The notes under the pieces: generated by a model
The model's input: only the letters and a program-made list of their open reading frames with translations
Told to the model about the DNA's origin: nothing
Databases searched by the model: none
Assembly (NCBI RefSeq): GCF_000803645.1
Contig: NZ_CP009122.1
Coordinates: forward strand, 1,588,501 to 1,652,500
From: Sphingopyxis fribergensis
Lineage (GTDB): Bacteria > Pseudomonadota > Alphaproteobacteria > Sphingomonadales > Sphingomonadaceae
Direction of reading: 5' to 3'
Length of the DNA stretch: 64,000 nt
Program-made: the position numbers and the translations under genes
Part shown: piece by piece, positions 25,509 through 35,081 of the stretch
Numbering within the stretch: position 1 is the first letter of the stretch
How the letters are laid out: every line of letters starts with the position of its first letter

Positions 25509-26192
25509 ATGCAGGATCTAGCCGGAAAAACCCTGATCGTCCTTTTGTCGGGCGGCCTCGACTCGATGGTGTGCGCGGGCCTCGCGCGCGAAGCGGGCGC
25601 GCGCATCGTCGCGCTGACGATCGATTATAACCAGCGTCACCGCGTCGAACTGGAATCGGCGGCGCGGATCGCCGCCACTGTCGGCGCGGCGGAGCATATT
25701 GTGCTGCCGCTCGATCTGCGCCGCTTCGGCGGTTCGGCGCTCACCGCCGATATCGACGTGCCGAAGGACGGCGTCGGGAGCGATGTTCCCGTGACGTACG
25801 TGCCGGCGCGCAACCTCATCTTCCTGTCGTTCACCCTCGGCCTCGCCGAAGCGCGGCAGGCGCAGGACATCGTGATCGGCGTCAATGCGCTCGACTATTC
25901 GGGCTATCCCGACTGCCGCCCCGAATTCATTCAGGGGTTCGAAGATCTGGCGCGGCTCGCGACGCGCGATGGCGACCAGGGTGTCGAGTTCCGCATCCAC
26001 GCGCCGCTCCAGCATATGCCCAAGGCCGATATCGCCACCGAAGCGGCGCGGCTGGGCATGGATGCGGGGATGAGCTGGTCCTGCTATGATCCGACGCCCG
26101 AGGGACTGCATTGCGGGGGGTGCGACAGCTGCCGTTTGCGCAGCAAGGGTTTCGCCGATGCGGGGCTCACCGACCCGACACGCTACGCCTGA
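25509..26192 (+). CDS. queC: 7-cyano-7-deazaguanine synthase
   Basis: The 227-residue enzyme makes preQ0 from CDG for queuosine. It has the ATP loop VLLSGGLDSMVCAGLA (residues 9-24) and the C-terminal zinc site SCYD...HCGGCDSCRLR (about 190-215). I prefer the ATG at 25509; an upstream in-frame GTG at 25488 falls in the hairpin. queE follows after 18 bases, so the two form a queuosine operon. Confidence 0.94.
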   Translation: MQDLAGKTLIVLLSGGLDSMVCAGLAREAGARIVALTIDYNQRHRVELESAARIAATVGAAEHIVLPLDLRRFGGSALTADIDVPKDGVGSDVPVTYVPARNLIFLSFTLGLAEARQAQDIVIGVNALDYSGYPDCRPEFIQGFEDLARLATRDGDQGVEFRIHAPLQHMPKADIATEAARLGMDAGMSWSCYDPTPEGLHCGGCDSCRLRSKGFADAGLTDPTRYA

Positions 26193-26210
26193 ACCGATGC
26201 CCCCCCGTAA

Positions 26211-26843
26211 ATGACATACGCCGTCAAAGAGATTTTCCTGACGCTGCAGGGCGAAGGGGCGCAGGCGGGCCGCCGGGCGGTCTTCTGCCGCTTTGCCGGC
26301 TGCAACTTGTGGACGGGGCGCGAGAAGGATCGCGCCAAGGCGGTCTGCCAATTCTGCGACACCGATTTTGTCGGGACCGACGGGACCATGGGCGGAAAGT
26401 ATAAGATCGCCGCGGCGCTCGCCGACGTCATCGCGGAAAGCTGGGGGGCGGGCAGCGACGATCGCTATGTCGTGCTCACCGGCGGCGAACCGATGCTGCA
26501 GGTCGATGATGCGCTGATCGACGCGCTCCACGAACGGGGTTTCACGATCGCGATCGAAAGCAACGGCACCTTTCCGATCCCGCGCAGCATCGACTGGATC
26601 TGCGTCAGCCCGAAGGCGGGCAGCGAACTGGTGCAATTGAGCGGCGATGAATTGAAGCTCGTCTGGCCGCAACCGGGCAGCGATGTCGCGCGGCTTGCGG
26701 GGCTCGATTTCGCGCATCTGCTCGTCCAGCCGCTCGACGATCCACATGCCGCCGCCAATGTCCAGGCGTGCATCGATCTGGTGATGGATGATCCGCGCTG
26801 GCGCCTGTCGCTGCAGACGCACAAGAATCTGGGATTGCGTTAA
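26211..26843 (+). CDS. queE: 7-carboxy-7-deazaguanine synthase (radical SAM)
   Basis: The 210-residue radical SAM enzyme converts CPH4 to CDG. The opening KEIFLTLQGEGAQAGRRAVFCRFAGCNLW is typical. The iron-sulfur cysteines are in the long form C-x14-C-x2-C (CNLWTGREKDRAKAVCQFC), characteristic of the proteobacterial type. VLTGGEPMLQVDDALI and SPKAGS follow. Confidence 0.94.
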   Translation: MTYAVKEIFLTLQGEGAQAGRRAVFCRFAGCNLWTGREKDRAKAVCQFCDTDFVGTDGTMGGKYKIAAALADVIAESWGAGSDDRYVVLTGGEPMLQVDDALIDALHERGFTIAIESNGTFPIPRSIDWICVSPKAGSELVQLSGDELKLVWPQPGSDVARLAGLDFAHLLVQPLDDPHAAANVQACIDLVMDDPRWRLSLQTHKNLGLR

Positions 26844-26862
26844 GGGCCTATTCGCCCTTTTT
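26842..26862. terminator. Short bidirectional terminator between queE and the lipoprotein gene
   Basis: AAGGGC (26842-26847) pairs with GCCCTT (26854-26859) and TTT follows on the plus strand. It sits exactly between two convergent stops and overlaps the lipoprotein stop codon. Confidence 0.5.
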
Positions 26863-27192
26863 CGCGGCGGAATCGGCAGTGATCGACCGTTTCGCGACCG
26901 GCATATCAACCGCTTCGGGATTGTCGTCGGCTTCGCTTTCGGGGGCAGCCTCGTCGGTGCTGTCCGCCTGGTCGGTCTTCGCCGCATCCTTCTTGGTGCC
27001 GTCGTCGGGGACGCTGTTGTCGACCGCCGTGCCGTCGCTGACCGCATCGTCGAGGATGATCATCGAATCGCTGACCGATCCTGGCTGGACCTCAACCGCG
27101 TCGAGCTTGGTCGTCGATTTGCCGGCGGTATCGCCGCCGCCACAGGCAGCAAGGGCGAGCAGGGAGAGCGATGCGAGAAGGGTGCGGGTCAT
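26848..27192 (-). CDS. Small acidic lipoprotein
   Basis: The 114-residue protein has a lipoprotein signal with lipobox LAAC (Cys at residue 17) followed by GGGD. The rest is low-complexity and rich in Asp, Ala, Ser and Thr, without a recognisable domain, so it is likely a disordered periplasmic tail attached to a membrane. No function is assigned. It is read in the same direction as lipB, 9 bases downstream of it. Confidence 0.65.
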   Translation of the reverse strand: MTRTLLASLSLLALAACGGGDTAGKSTTKLDAVEVQPGSVSDSMIILDDAVSDGTAVDNSVPDDGTKKDAAKTDQADSTDEAAPESEADDNPEAVDMPVAKRSITADSAAKKGE

Positions 27193-27201
27193 GCGGCGTT
27201 C

Positions 27202-27855
27202 CTAATCGCTTGGCGAAAGCTTGTCGAGAAAGGCCGGAAGCATCTGAACAAGTGCCGCATCGACATCGGCGAAGGATGCCGTTTTGCCGAGCGCTGCGAG
27301 GCTCGTGACCGGAAACTCGGCGATCCCGCACGGCACGATGCCGCCGAAATGCGCGAGGTCAGGGGCGACGTTCAGCGAAAAGCCGTGCATCGTCACCCAG
27401 CGCTTCACGCGCACGCCGATGGCGCCGATCTTGGCTTCGCGGCCGCCCAAGTCGTCGGTCCAGATACCGATGCGTCCTTCGGCCCGGCGCGCCTCGACGC
27501 CGAGCAGCGCGAGGGCATCGATCACCCAGCCTTCGAGCGCAGAGACATAAGCGCGCACGTCGCGTCCGCGCTGCGTCAGGTCGAGCTGGACATAGCCGAC
27601 GCGCTGGCCGGGGCCATGATAAGTATAGCGCCCGCCGCGTCCGGCATCGTAAACCGGGAACTGGGGGTTGAGCAGTTCGGCGGGATCGGCGCTGGTCCCG
27701 GCGGTATAGAGCGGCGGATGCTCGATCAGCCAGATCCGTTCGTCCGCGTCGCCGGCGTGGATAGCGGCCGCGCGCGCATCCATGTCGGCCGATGCCTTGT
27801 CATAATCGGTCAGGCCGGGGCTGATGACCCATTCGGGCGGGGCAGGAAAGCTCAT
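27202..27855 (-). CDS. lipB: Octanoyltransferase LipB
   Basis: The 217-residue enzyme transfers octanoyl from acyl carrier protein to lipoyl domains. The family motifs are [20 protein letters not shown] and, near the C-terminus, the catalytic lysine and cysteine in [11 protein letters not shown] and GGIVPCGI. LipA is not in the window. Confidence 0.93.
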   Translation of the reverse strand: MSFPAPPEWVISPGLTDYDKASADMDARAAAIHAGDADERIWLIEHPPLYTAGTSADPAELLNPQFPVYDAGRGGRYTYHGPGQRVGYVQLDLTQRGRDVRAYVSALEGWVIDALALLGVEARRAEGRIGIWTDDLGGREAKIGAIGVRVKRWVTMHGFSLNVAPDLAHFGGIVPCGIAEFPVTSLAALGKTASFADVDAALVQMLPAFLDKLSPSD

Positions 27856-27987
27856 TGTGCCGGCTATCTGGCGCGCCGCGTCGTCATGCGCAAGCCCCTC
27901 TGCGCTGTGTGCCGACAGGGCTGGACAGGAGCACGGAAGATCGTCACTTTCGGCGCAATTGGGAAATCGAAAAATGACGGGGTATCA

Positions 27988-28734
27988 ATGGTAAAATTCG
28001 ACATGGGCGCCGCGTGGGACGACACGCTGCAACTTTTGAAATCGCACACGGCGCTGGTCGGCACGATCGCCGGCGTATTTCTGTTCTTGCCCGCGCTCGC
28101 GGTCGCCTGGTTCGGGCCGGTGCCGGTCGAGCCCGCGGCGGGCGCCGATATCAATCAGGTCATGGCCACATTTCAGGAAAGTTTCCGCCAGATGATCCCG
28201 GGGCAGCTGGCGATCGCGCTGTGCGCGCTGATCGGTACAGCCGGCATTCTGCGGCTCTGGCTGTCGCGAACCGGCGTTAGCGTCGGCGAGGCGCTGACGT
28301 TCGCGCTCATGGTTTTCCCCACGATGATAGCAATCCAGATTTTGTGCGGGTTCGCAATCGGTCTTGGCTTCCTGCTGCTGATCGTCCCCGGCATCTATCT
28401 TGTCGGGCGTCTCGCGCTTGTCGCCCCCGCCGTCGCCGACCGCGGCATCTACAATCCTTTTGAGGCGATCCGGACGAGCTGGGATCTGACCCGCAATAAT
28501 GGTTGGGCGATCTTCTTTTTCCTTTTCCTCGTCGCATTGGTGATCGTGATCGCGGCGTTGATCGTCGGAGGCGTCGTTTCGGTCATCGCCGGCAGCGAGC
28601 CGGGGTTCGGGCGGATGCTCGGCGGTTTCATCGAGGCTGCGTTCAGCACGGTCGGCAGCCTGGCATCGATCGCAGTTTCGGCCGCCGCCTATCGCCAGCT
28701 CGCGCTTCGGACCTCGTCCGACGTGTTCCAGTGA
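27988..28734 (+). CDS. Polytopic membrane protein, first of two paralogues
   Basis: The 248-residue protein has about six hydrophobic helices and a soluble loop with PFEAIRTSWDLTRNNGW, a motif of the membrane domain of glycerophosphodiester phosphodiesterase-type and related YciC-like proteins. It ends AYRQLALRTSSDVFQ. The function is unknown. A second protein of the same design follows 110 bases later. Confidence 0.7.
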   Translation: MVKFDMGAAWDDTLQLLKSHTALVGTIAGVFLFLPALAVAWFGPVPVEPAAGADINQVMATFQESFRQMIPGQLAIALCALIGTAGILRLWLSRTGVSVGEALTFALMVFPTMIAIQILCGFAIGLGFLLLIVPGIYLVGRLALVAPAVADRGIYNPFEAIRTSWDLTRNNGWAIFFFLFLVALVIVIAALIVGGVVSVIAGSEPGFGRMLGGFIEAAFSTVGSLASIAVSAAAYRQLALRTSSDVFQ

Positions 28735-28844
28735 CGCGGGTCGCCGCCAACAATAACGATGTGTCGCAAACGGGATGAAGCCGTCCGGCTTTGCCCGCCT
28801 TGGATGGAGCGTAAGAATCTGGTTTAAAAACAGGGGGAAGTGAC

Positions 28845-29726
28845 ATGGCAAAAATGAGTATCGGGGCGGCCTTTTCGGAAACCTTTGCGTTTATGAAGGC
28901 CAATTGGATGCAGATGCTGATATGGGTAGGCGGGGCCTTGGTCGTCGTTGGCGTGCTCGGTTTTCTGCTTCTCGGATCGACCTTCTCGGCCATGGCGATG
29001 GCGCCGAACGACCCGTCGCTCGTTATGGGTGCGTTCGGCAAGATATTCCTGTTCGCGCTGGTCGCGGCGGTGATCTTTTACGGGGTTTCGATGCTCATCT
29101 GGCGCGGCGGCATGCACCCCGGAGAAGCGCCGAATTTCGCCTGGGCGTTTCAGGCTGGACCGGCGTTGGCCTTTGGCATGTTCGTGGTGATGATCGCCGC
29201 CTATATCGTCATCTTTATCATCATGTTCATCCTGACGCTGATTTTCGGCGCGGCGCTCGGTGGGATGGGTGGATTTTCCCCGGAAGCGCTGACATCGGGC
29301 GGCGCCAGTGCCATTGGCGGTGGCGCGATTCTCCTGATGGTCATACTCTATATCGCGATGGTCGTTTTCCTGCTGTGGGTGCAGGGTCGCTTCATGGTCG
29401 CCGGCCCCGTCATGGCCAACCAACTGACGCGCAATCCGGTCACCGGCCTCGGTGAATCGTGGCGGCTGACGGGGCCGTCGCAGTGGACGATTGTTGGCTT
29501 CTACCTGCTCTTCGTGATCGGCATATTCATCTATGCGCTTATCGCAGGCATGATTTTTGGCGGCGTTCTGGGCGCAATTCTCGGCGGTTCGGCGGTTGGC
29601 GCGATCCTGACGATGATCGTGATGGCGGCGCTCGTCTACTTGCCGATCATCATGATTTCCTTCTCGATGCCGGTCGGCGTCTATCGCGCCATCGCGCCAC
29701 GCGCGTCGGGTGACGTTTTCGCCTGA
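28845..29726 (+). CDS. Polytopic membrane protein, second paralogue
   Basis: The 293-residue protein has about six hydrophobic helices, a loop with NPVTGLGESWRLTGPSQW corresponding to the loop of its neighbour, and an end VYRAIAPRASGDVFA that matches the other's C-terminus. The matching loop and tail suggest an old tandem duplication. The AGGGGGA before the ATG is a good ribosome-binding site. Confidence 0.7.
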   Translation: MAKMSIGAAFSETFAFMKANWMQMLIWVGGALVVVGVLGFLLLGSTFSAMAMAPNDPSLVMGAFGKIFLFALVAAVIFYGVSMLIWRGGMHPGEAPNFAWAFQAGPALAFGMFVVMIAAYIVIFIIMFILTLIFGAALGGMGGFSPEALTSGGASAIGGGAILLMVILYIAMVVFLLWVQGRFMVAGPVMANQLTRNPVTGLGESWRLTGPSQWTIVGFYLLFVIGIFIYALIAGMIFGGVLGAILGGSAVGAILTMIVMAALVYLPIIMISFSMPVGVYRAIAPRASGDVFA

Positions 29727-29752
29727 TCGCTTTTGAGGCAAGGCAACAGAGA

Positions 29753-29779
29753 GCGCTCCCGGAAACGGGGGCGCCTTTT
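29753..29779 (+). terminator. Rho-independent terminator after the paralogue pair
   Basis: GCGCTCCC (29753-29760) pairs with GGGGGCGC (29767-29774) around GGAAAC and is followed by CTTTT. It closes the plus-strand transcript before the convergent hemF. Confidence 0.7.
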
Positions 29780-29785
29780 GCTATG

Positions 29786-30646
29786 TCAGCTCCATTTCGC
29801 CAGCGGCGGCAGGCTCATTAGGATCGCATCGATATTGCCGCCGGTCTTGAGCCCGAACAAGGTGCCGCGGTCATAGACGAGGTTGAATTCGGCGTAACGC
29901 CCGCGCCAGATCAGCTGCGCCTCGCGCTCCGCCTCGGTGAAGGGCAGGCCCATCCGGCGGCGCACGATCTGCGGGAAGATATCGAGGAAGGCTTCGCCGA
30001 CCGCCTGTGTCAGCTGGAAATTGCGGTCGAACTCGGCATCGTCCCCGCATTCGAGATGATCGTAGAAGATGCCGCCGACGCCGCGATGGACGCCGCGGTG
30101 TGGGATATAGAAATAATCCTCGGCCCATTTGGCATAGCGTCCGTAAACATCGGGGCCAAAGGGCGCGCAGGCGGCGCGCAGCCGCGCATGAAAGGCGTCG
30201 GTGTCCTCGGCATATTCGATCGGCGGATTGAGATCGGCGCCGCCGCCGAACCAGCGCTTCGTCGTCGCGAGGAATCGCGTGTTCATATGCACCGCGGGGA
30301 CATGCGGGTTCGCCATATGCGCGACGAGGCTGATTCCGGTGGCGAAGAAGCTGGGGTCGTCGCCGGCGCCGTGGATCGACCCGGCGAAATCGGGCGCGAA
30401 CTCGCCCGCGACGGTGGAGACGTTGACGCCGACCTTTTCAAAGACTTGGCCCGTCATCACGCCGCGTACGCCGCCGCCACCTTCGCCCGGCTCCAGCCCC
30501 TCGGCCTCGCGGTCCCACGGCGTATAGGCAAAGCGCGCGTCGCTGCCCGCTTCGGCTTCGATCTTCTCGAATTCGGCGCAGATGCGATCGCGGAGCGATT
30601 CAAACCAGCTGCGCGCTGTCTGTTGCTGCGGGTCGAGCGAGATCAT
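29786..30646 (-). CDS. hemF: Oxygen-dependent coproporphyrinogen III oxidase
   Basis: The 286-residue enzyme of haem synthesis carries the family motifs GGGVRGVMTGQVFEKVGVN, HMNTRFLATTKRWFGGGADLNP, and RGVHRGVGGIFYDHLE. The end GRYAEFNLVYDRGTLFGLKTGGNIDAILMSLPP is diagnostic. Its ATG overlaps the trmL stop by 4 bases, so trmL-hemF form an operon. Confidence 0.95.
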   Translation of the reverse strand: MISLDPQQQTARSWFESLRDRICAEFEKIEAEAGSDARFAYTPWDREAEGLEPGEGGGGVRGVMTGQVFEKVGVNVSTVAGEFAPDFAGSIHGAGDDPSFFATGISLVAHMANPHVPAVHMNTRFLATTKRWFGGGADLNPPIEYAEDTDAFHARLRAACAPFGPDVYGRYAKWAEDYFYIPHRGVHRGVGGIFYDHLECGDDAEFDRNFQLTQAVGEAFLDIFPQIVRRRMGLPFTEAEREAQLIWRGRYAEFNLVYDRGTLFGLKTGGNIDAILMSLPPLAKWS

Positions 30647-31101
30647 GCCGGAAAGCCTTTCGTTTGCCTGAGCGCTTCGGCGAGCGCGATGCCAGCCGCG
30701 ACCGCGACATTCAAGGAGCGAAAGCCCGGCTGCATCGGAATCGCGACCCGCGCCGCTGCGGCATCGTGGACATAGGGCGGCACACCCGAGGATTCGGCGC
30801 CGAGCAGCAGCACGTCGTCCGCCTCGAACACGAAGCCGGGCAGGGGTGTCGCGCCCGTGGTCGTCAACAGTACAAGCCGCCGACCCGCGTCCGCGCTCCA
30901 TTGGCGAAAGCCGTCCCAGTCGGGATGACGGCGCACATTGGCCCGGACGGCATAGTCCATTCCCGCGCGTTTGAGCGCGCCGTCGGAGAAGGGAAAGCCG
31001 CATGGCTCGATGATATGCGCGGGCACACCAAAGCAGGCGGCGGTGCGCAACGTCGTGCCGACATTGCCCGCGATATCCGGCTGAAACAGGGCGATTTCCA
31101 T
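30643..31101 (-). CDS. trmL: tRNA (cytidine/uridine-34-2'-O)-methyltransferase
   Basis: The 152-residue SPOUT enzyme methylates the wobble ribose of tRNA-Leu. It starts MEIALFQPDIAGNVGTTLRTAACFG and has the knot motifs LLGAESSGVPPYVHDAAAARVAIPM and SLNVAVAAGIALAEALRQ. The ATG at 31101 is used because family members begin at this point. Confidence 0.92.
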   Translation of the reverse strand: MEIALFQPDIAGNVGTTLRTAACFGVPAHIIEPCGFPFSDGALKRAGMDYAVRANVRRHPDWDGFRQWSADAGRRLVLLTTTGATPLPGFVFEADDVLLLGAESSGVPPYVHDAAAARVAIPMQPGFRSLNVAVAAGIALAEALRQTKGFPA

Positions 31102-31324
31102 GTATCGCCCATAGCCTCCGTCGCCGAAGGAATCGAGAGGCATTGGCTCAGCGTCTTGGTACAGCAAGGGAAGCGGAAATTGCCTGTTGGCAAGCCCGGA
31201 CAGTGCGGCTATCAGGCCCGCAATTCCCGGAGGGGCCGCCGGGTTGTGCGCTTTCGTGCGCGTGCAACAGGGGCGGCCATAACTTCGAGAACTTTTGTTA
31301 GTTCACCCATGCAAGGGCAGTCGA

Positions 31325-31882
31325 ATGGCCAGTGAATCTGAACTCAACGCCGGTATCGAGGATGGCGTACGCCGCCGGGATTTCATCAATATTGCGGCGG
31401 TGAGTTTCGCTGGTGTCGGCGCGGTCGCCGTGGTTCTGCCGCTGCTCAACCAGATGAACCCGTCGGCCGACGTCCTCGCGCTGTCGACGACCGAAATCGA
31501 CATTTCGGCGATCCAGCCGGGTCAGGCGATCAAGACCAGCTGGCGCAAGCAGCCGGTGTTCGTGCGCAACCTCGTTGCCAAGGAAATCGCCGAAGCCAAG
31601 GCGGTGCCGCTCGGCGACCTGCGCGATCCCGAAACGATCGACCAGCGCACTAAGCCCGGCAAGGAAAACTGGCTGATCACGCTGGGCGTCTGCACGCACC
31701 TCGGTTGTGTGCCGCTTGGCGCCGCTGAGGGCGAGAATAAGGGCGATTTCGGGGGTTATTTCTGCCCGTGCCACGGTTCGCATTACGACACTGCGGCGCG
31801 TATCCGTAAGGGCCCGGCACCCAAGAATCTGGTCGTGCCGCCCTATGATTTCACCAGCGACACCGTCGTGACGATCGGCTGA
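31325..31882 (+). CDS. petA: Ubiquinol-cytochrome c reductase Rieske iron-sulfur subunit
   Basis: The 185-residue subunit of complex III has an N-terminal twin-arginine-like anchor ([27 protein letters not shown]). The 2Fe-2S ligands are in CTHLGC (Cys123, His125) and CPCHGSH (Cys147, His150). It passes electrons from ubiquinol to cytochrome c1. It leads the petABC operon; petB starts 13 bases later. Confidence 0.96.
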   Translation: MASESELNAGIEDGVRRRDFINIAAVSFAGVGAVAVVLPLLNQMNPSADVLALSTTEIDISAIQPGQAIKTSWRKQPVFVRNLVAKEIAEAKAVPLGDLRDPETIDQRTKPGKENWLITLGVCTHLGCVPLGAAEGENKGDFGGYFCPCHGSHYDTAARIRKGPAPKNLVVPPYDFTSDTVVTIG

Positions 31883-31895
31883 GGAGCGAGATAAG

Positions 31896-33182
31896 ATGAG
31901 CTTTCCCTGGGCCAAACCCTATGAACCGACGCATCCGCTGATGAAGTGGATGGACGAGAAGTTGCCGATTCCGCGCCTCGTCTATAACGCCACGGGTCCC
32001 GGCTATCCGGTTCCGCGCAACCTCAACTATTTCTGGAACTTCGGCGTCCTCGCCGGTGCCGCGCTGGTCATCCAGATCGTCACCGGTATCGTTCTGGCGA
32101 TGCACTATGCCGCGAACGCCAGCGTCGCGTTCAACTCGGTCGAGCATATCATGCGCGACGTGAACGCCGGCTGGTTCATCCGCTACGCGCATATGAACGG
32201 CGCGAGCATGTTCTTCATCGTCGTCTATCTGCACATTTTTCGTGGCCTTTATTACGGTTCGTACAAGGCGCCGCGCGAAATGGTGTGGCTGCTCGGCGTC
32301 GTGATCTTCCTCCTGATGATGGCGACCGCCTTCATGGGCTACGTACTCCCGTGGGGCCAGATGAGCTTCTGGGGCGCGCAGGTGATCACTGGCTTCTTCT
32401 CGGCGATACCGCTTGTGGGCGAGCCGGTGCGCGAATGGCTGCTCGGCGGGTTCGTCCCCGACAACGCCACGCTCAACCGCTTCTTCTCGCTGCATTATCT
32501 GCTGCCGTTCGTGATCGCGGGCGTCATCATTCTGCACATCTGGGCGCTGCACATCCCGGGTTCGTCGAACCCGACGGGCATCGAAGTGAAGGACGAACAG
32601 GACACCGTCCCGTTCCACCCCTATTACACCGCGAAGGACGGTTTCGGCGTCGGCATCTTCCTGCTGATCTTCGTCGCGCTGACCTTCTTCAGCCCGAACG
32701 CACTGGGTCACGCCGACAATTACATTCCGGCGAACTCGCTTTCGACCCCGGCGCATATCGTTCCTGAATGGTATTTCCTGCCCTTCTACGCGATCCTGAA
32801 GGCCTTCACCTTCAACTTCCTGTGGATCGACGCGAAGCTTTGGGGCGTCATCGCGATGTTCGGCTCGATCGCGCTGCTGTTCTTCCTGCCCTGGCTCGAC
32901 AGCTCGCCGATCAAATCGTCGAACTATCGTCCGCTGTACCGCATCTTCTTCTGGATCCTCGTCGTCGACGTGCTCCTGCTCGGCTGGTGCGGCATGCAGC
33001 CGGCGGAACAGCCGTGGGTGATCCTCAGCCAGCTGGGTGCGATCTATTATTTCGCTCACTTCCTGGTGATCCTGCCGATCGTGTCGCGGATCGAACGCCC
33101 GCTGCCGATGCCGAATTCGATCACCGAAGCGGTCCTCGCCAAACACGCCACCGACGCGACGTCGGCTTCGGCAACGGCCTGA
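31896..33182 (+). CDS. petB: Cytochrome b of complex III
   Basis: The 428-residue membrane subunit has eight or so helices, paired haem histidines (in [38 protein letters not shown] and further on), the QO-site motif [15 protein letters not shown] and [19 protein letters not shown]. It is the quinol-oxidising core of the bc1 complex. Confidence 0.97.
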   Translation: MSFPWAKPYEPTHPLMKWMDEKLPIPRLVYNATGPGYPVPRNLNYFWNFGVLAGAALVIQIVTGIVLAMHYAANASVAFNSVEHIMRDVNAGWFIRYAHMNGASMFFIVVYLHIFRGLYYGSYKAPREMVWLLGVVIFLLMMATAFMGYVLPWGQMSFWGAQVITGFFSAIPLVGEPVREWLLGGFVPDNATLNRFFSLHYLLPFVIAGVIILHIWALHIPGSSNPTGIEVKDEQDTVPFHPYYTAKDGFGVGIFLLIFVALTFFSPNALGHADNYIPANSLSTPAHIVPEWYFLPFYAILKAFTFNFLWIDAKLWGVIAMFGSIALLFFLPWLDSSPIKSSNYRPLYRIFFWILVVDVLLLGWCGMQPAEQPWVILSQLGAIYYFAHFLVILPIVSRIERPLPMPNSITEAVLAKHATDATSASATA

Positions 33183-33213
33183 GCGCCGGACTTTAATAGG
33201 AGCTGATACAGCC

Positions 33214-34026
33214 ATGGTTCGCCCGCTCGGATTTCTCGTCGGCCTCGGTTTCATTACCGCGCTGGTGCTCGCGATTCTCACGACGCCGCTCAGCAATGAA
33301 GAGAATGTCGCTCACTCGTTCCACAAGCACCCCCGGCATCTGAAACTGGCCAGCGATGGCATCGTGCTGCCGCATTGGGACAAGGCCCAGCTGCAGCGCG
33401 GGATGCAGGTATACAAGGAAGTCTGCTCGGCCTGCCACGGCCTGCATCTCGTCGCCTTCCGCGACATTGCGGACCTTGGCTACAGCGAAGGCCAGATCAA
33501 GACCTTCGCCAAGGGTTTCCAGGTGCCGTCGATCAATCCCGACACGGGTGAGCCGGCGACACGCGACGGCCTGCCGTCGGATTATTTCCCCTCGCCTTAT
33601 GCGAACGAAACGGCTGCCCGCGCCGCGAACAACAACGCGCTGCCGCCGGATCTCTCGCTGATCACCAAGGCGCGCGAAGGCGGCAAGGATTATATCTATT
33701 CGCTGCTGACCGGCTTCCAGAACCCGCCAAAGAACCTGCCCAAGGAACTTCAGCCAGGCACGGGGCTGCACTACAACCCCTATTTCGCGAACCTCAACCT
33801 CGCGATGGCCCCGCCGCTGGCGCCCAATCAGGTGACCTATGCCGACGGCACCAAGGCGACCGTCGACCAGATGGCGAAAGACGTCACGGCATTTCTCGTC
33901 TGGACCGCTGAGCCGAAGCTGATCAAGCGCATCCAGGTGGGTTATGCAGTCTTCTTCTTCCTGCTGATCTTCACGGTGCTGACCTATCTGTCGTACCGGA
34001 ACATCTGGGCCGACAAGAAGCATTGA
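33214..34026 (+). CDS. petC: Cytochrome c1 of complex III
   Basis: The 270-residue subunit has an N-terminal hydrophobic export segment, the haem c site CSACH at residues 71-75 and the distal methionine region near LAMAPPL. A C-terminal membrane anchor (VGYAVFFFLLIFTVLTYLSYRNIW) is present. It passes electrons to soluble cytochrome c. Confidence 0.96.
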   Translation: MVRPLGFLVGLGFITALVLAILTTPLSNEENVAHSFHKHPRHLKLASDGIVLPHWDKAQLQRGMQVYKEVCSACHGLHLVAFRDIADLGYSEGQIKTFAKGFQVPSINPDTGEPATRDGLPSDYFPSPYANETAARAANNNALPPDLSLITKAREGGKDYIYSLLTGFQNPPKNLPKELQPGTGLHYNPYFANLNLAMAPPLAPNQVTYADGTKATVDQMAKDVTAFLVWTAEPKLIKRIQVGYAVFFFLLIFTVLTYLSYRNIWADKKH

Positions 34027-34049
34027 GTGCACAGGGGAGGGCGGCCAAC

Positions 34050-34604
34050 ATGATCGCCCTCCCGCCTCAGCCGGACCTCGACCTCGCGTCGCTCGTCCGC
34101 ACCATCCCGGACTTTCCCAAGCCGGGTATCCAGTTCCGCGATATCACCACGCTAATCGGTGACGCTGTCGGCTTTGCCGAAAGCGTTCGCCGACTTAGCG
34201 CGCTCGCCGCCGTGCAGCGGCCGGACTTCATCGTCGCGGTCGAGGCGCGCGGCTTCCTGTTCGGCGCCGCGATGGCAACCGCGATGGGGCTGGGTGTCGT
34301 TCCGGTACGCAAGGCGGGAAAGCTGCCCGGCGTCACCATCGGCGTCGACTATGAACTCGAATATGGCGTCGACCGGCTGGAGCTGCACGAAGGGGCGGTT
34401 CTGCCGGGGCACCGTGTCGTGCTCGTCGACGATCTGCTCGCGACCGGCGGCACGATCCTCGCAACCGCCGCGCTGATGCAGAGTGTCGGAGCCGAGGTGG
34501 CAGCGGCGCTGTTCGTGATCGACCTGCCTGATTTGGGCGGATCAAAACGGCTGGAGGTCGCAGGTCTGGCCTGCGAAACGCTGATCGCCTTCGACGGCGA
34601 CTAG
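34050..34604 (+). CDS. apt: Adenine phosphoribosyltransferase
   Basis: The 184-residue purine-salvage enzyme has the PRPP loop VVLVDDLLATGGTILAT (about residues 120-136) and the adenine-side RTIPDFPKPGIQFRDITTLI. I start at the ATG 34050 because GGGGAGG lies nine bases before it; the earlier TTG overlaps petC. It follows petC closely and may be read from the pet promoter. Confidence 0.93.
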   Translation: MIALPPQPDLDLASLVRTIPDFPKPGIQFRDITTLIGDAVGFAESVRRLSALAAVQRPDFIVAVEARGFLFGAAMATAMGLGVVPVRKAGKLPGVTIGVDYELEYGVDRLELHEGAVLPGHRVVLVDDLLATGGTILATAALMQSVGAEVAAALFVIDLPDLGGSKRLEVAGLACETLIAFDGD

Positions 34605-34978
34605 GCGGCGCTTGGCGTAGCCAGAGCAATGGCCTCAATCTCGACCCGGAAGCCGAAGTGAAGCGGTCCGGTGGGCACTACGCTCCTCGATGGCCGCGTT
34701 GCCCCGAAGAATTCGCCATAGACGGCGTCCAGCTCGTCCCAGTCGGATATGTCGCTGAGATAGACGGTCGTCTTGATCACTTGCGTCAGGTCCGCGCCTG
34801 CGTCCGTCAGGACGGACTTCAGATTCTGCAGCGTCTGCCTGACCTGTTCCTTGAAAGGCCCATTGGCCAATGAGGTGTCGCGGCCCGGCTTTAGCGGGAG
34901 TTGCCCGGACACGAAAATGAGGCCGCCGCCGATCGTGAAGGGCGAATAATGCGGGCCGGCAGCGGGTTTCGAAGTCAT
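34601..34978 (-). CDS. RidA family enamine/imine deaminase
   Basis: The 125-residue protein has the RidA pattern PHYSPFTIGGGLIFVSGQLPL, QTLQNLKSVLTDAGADLTQVIKTTVYLSDISDWDELDAVYGEFF and a conserved arginine in ATRPSRSVVPTGPL. Family members hydrolyse reactive enamines or imines from PLP enzymes; the arginine supports activity. Its stop overlaps that of apt by 4 bases. Confidence 0.88.
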   Translation of the reverse strand: MTSKPAAGPHYSPFTIGGGLIFVSGQLPLKPGRDTSLANGPFKEQVRQTLQNLKSVLTDAGADLTQVIKTTVYLSDISDWDELDAVYGEFFGATRPSRSVVPTGPLHFGFRVEIEAIALATPSAA

Positions 34979-35020
34979 GTGGGCGATCTTCCTCTTAGAC
35001 GAGCTGGCACGATATCACCC

Positions 35021-35053
35021 GCAAAAAGAAAAAGCCCGCGCCGAAGCGCGGGC
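35021..35053 (-). terminator. Strong rho-independent terminator after the DUF1134 gene
   Basis: Read on the minus strand, GCCCGCGC - TTCG - GCGCGGGC is followed by TTTTTCTTTTT. The eight-base-pair GC stem with a stable tetraloop and T-rich tail is a textbook terminator for the gene ending at 35082. Confidence 0.88.
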
Positions 35054-35081
35054 TATCGCCCCGGTGAAAACGGGTTGTTCG

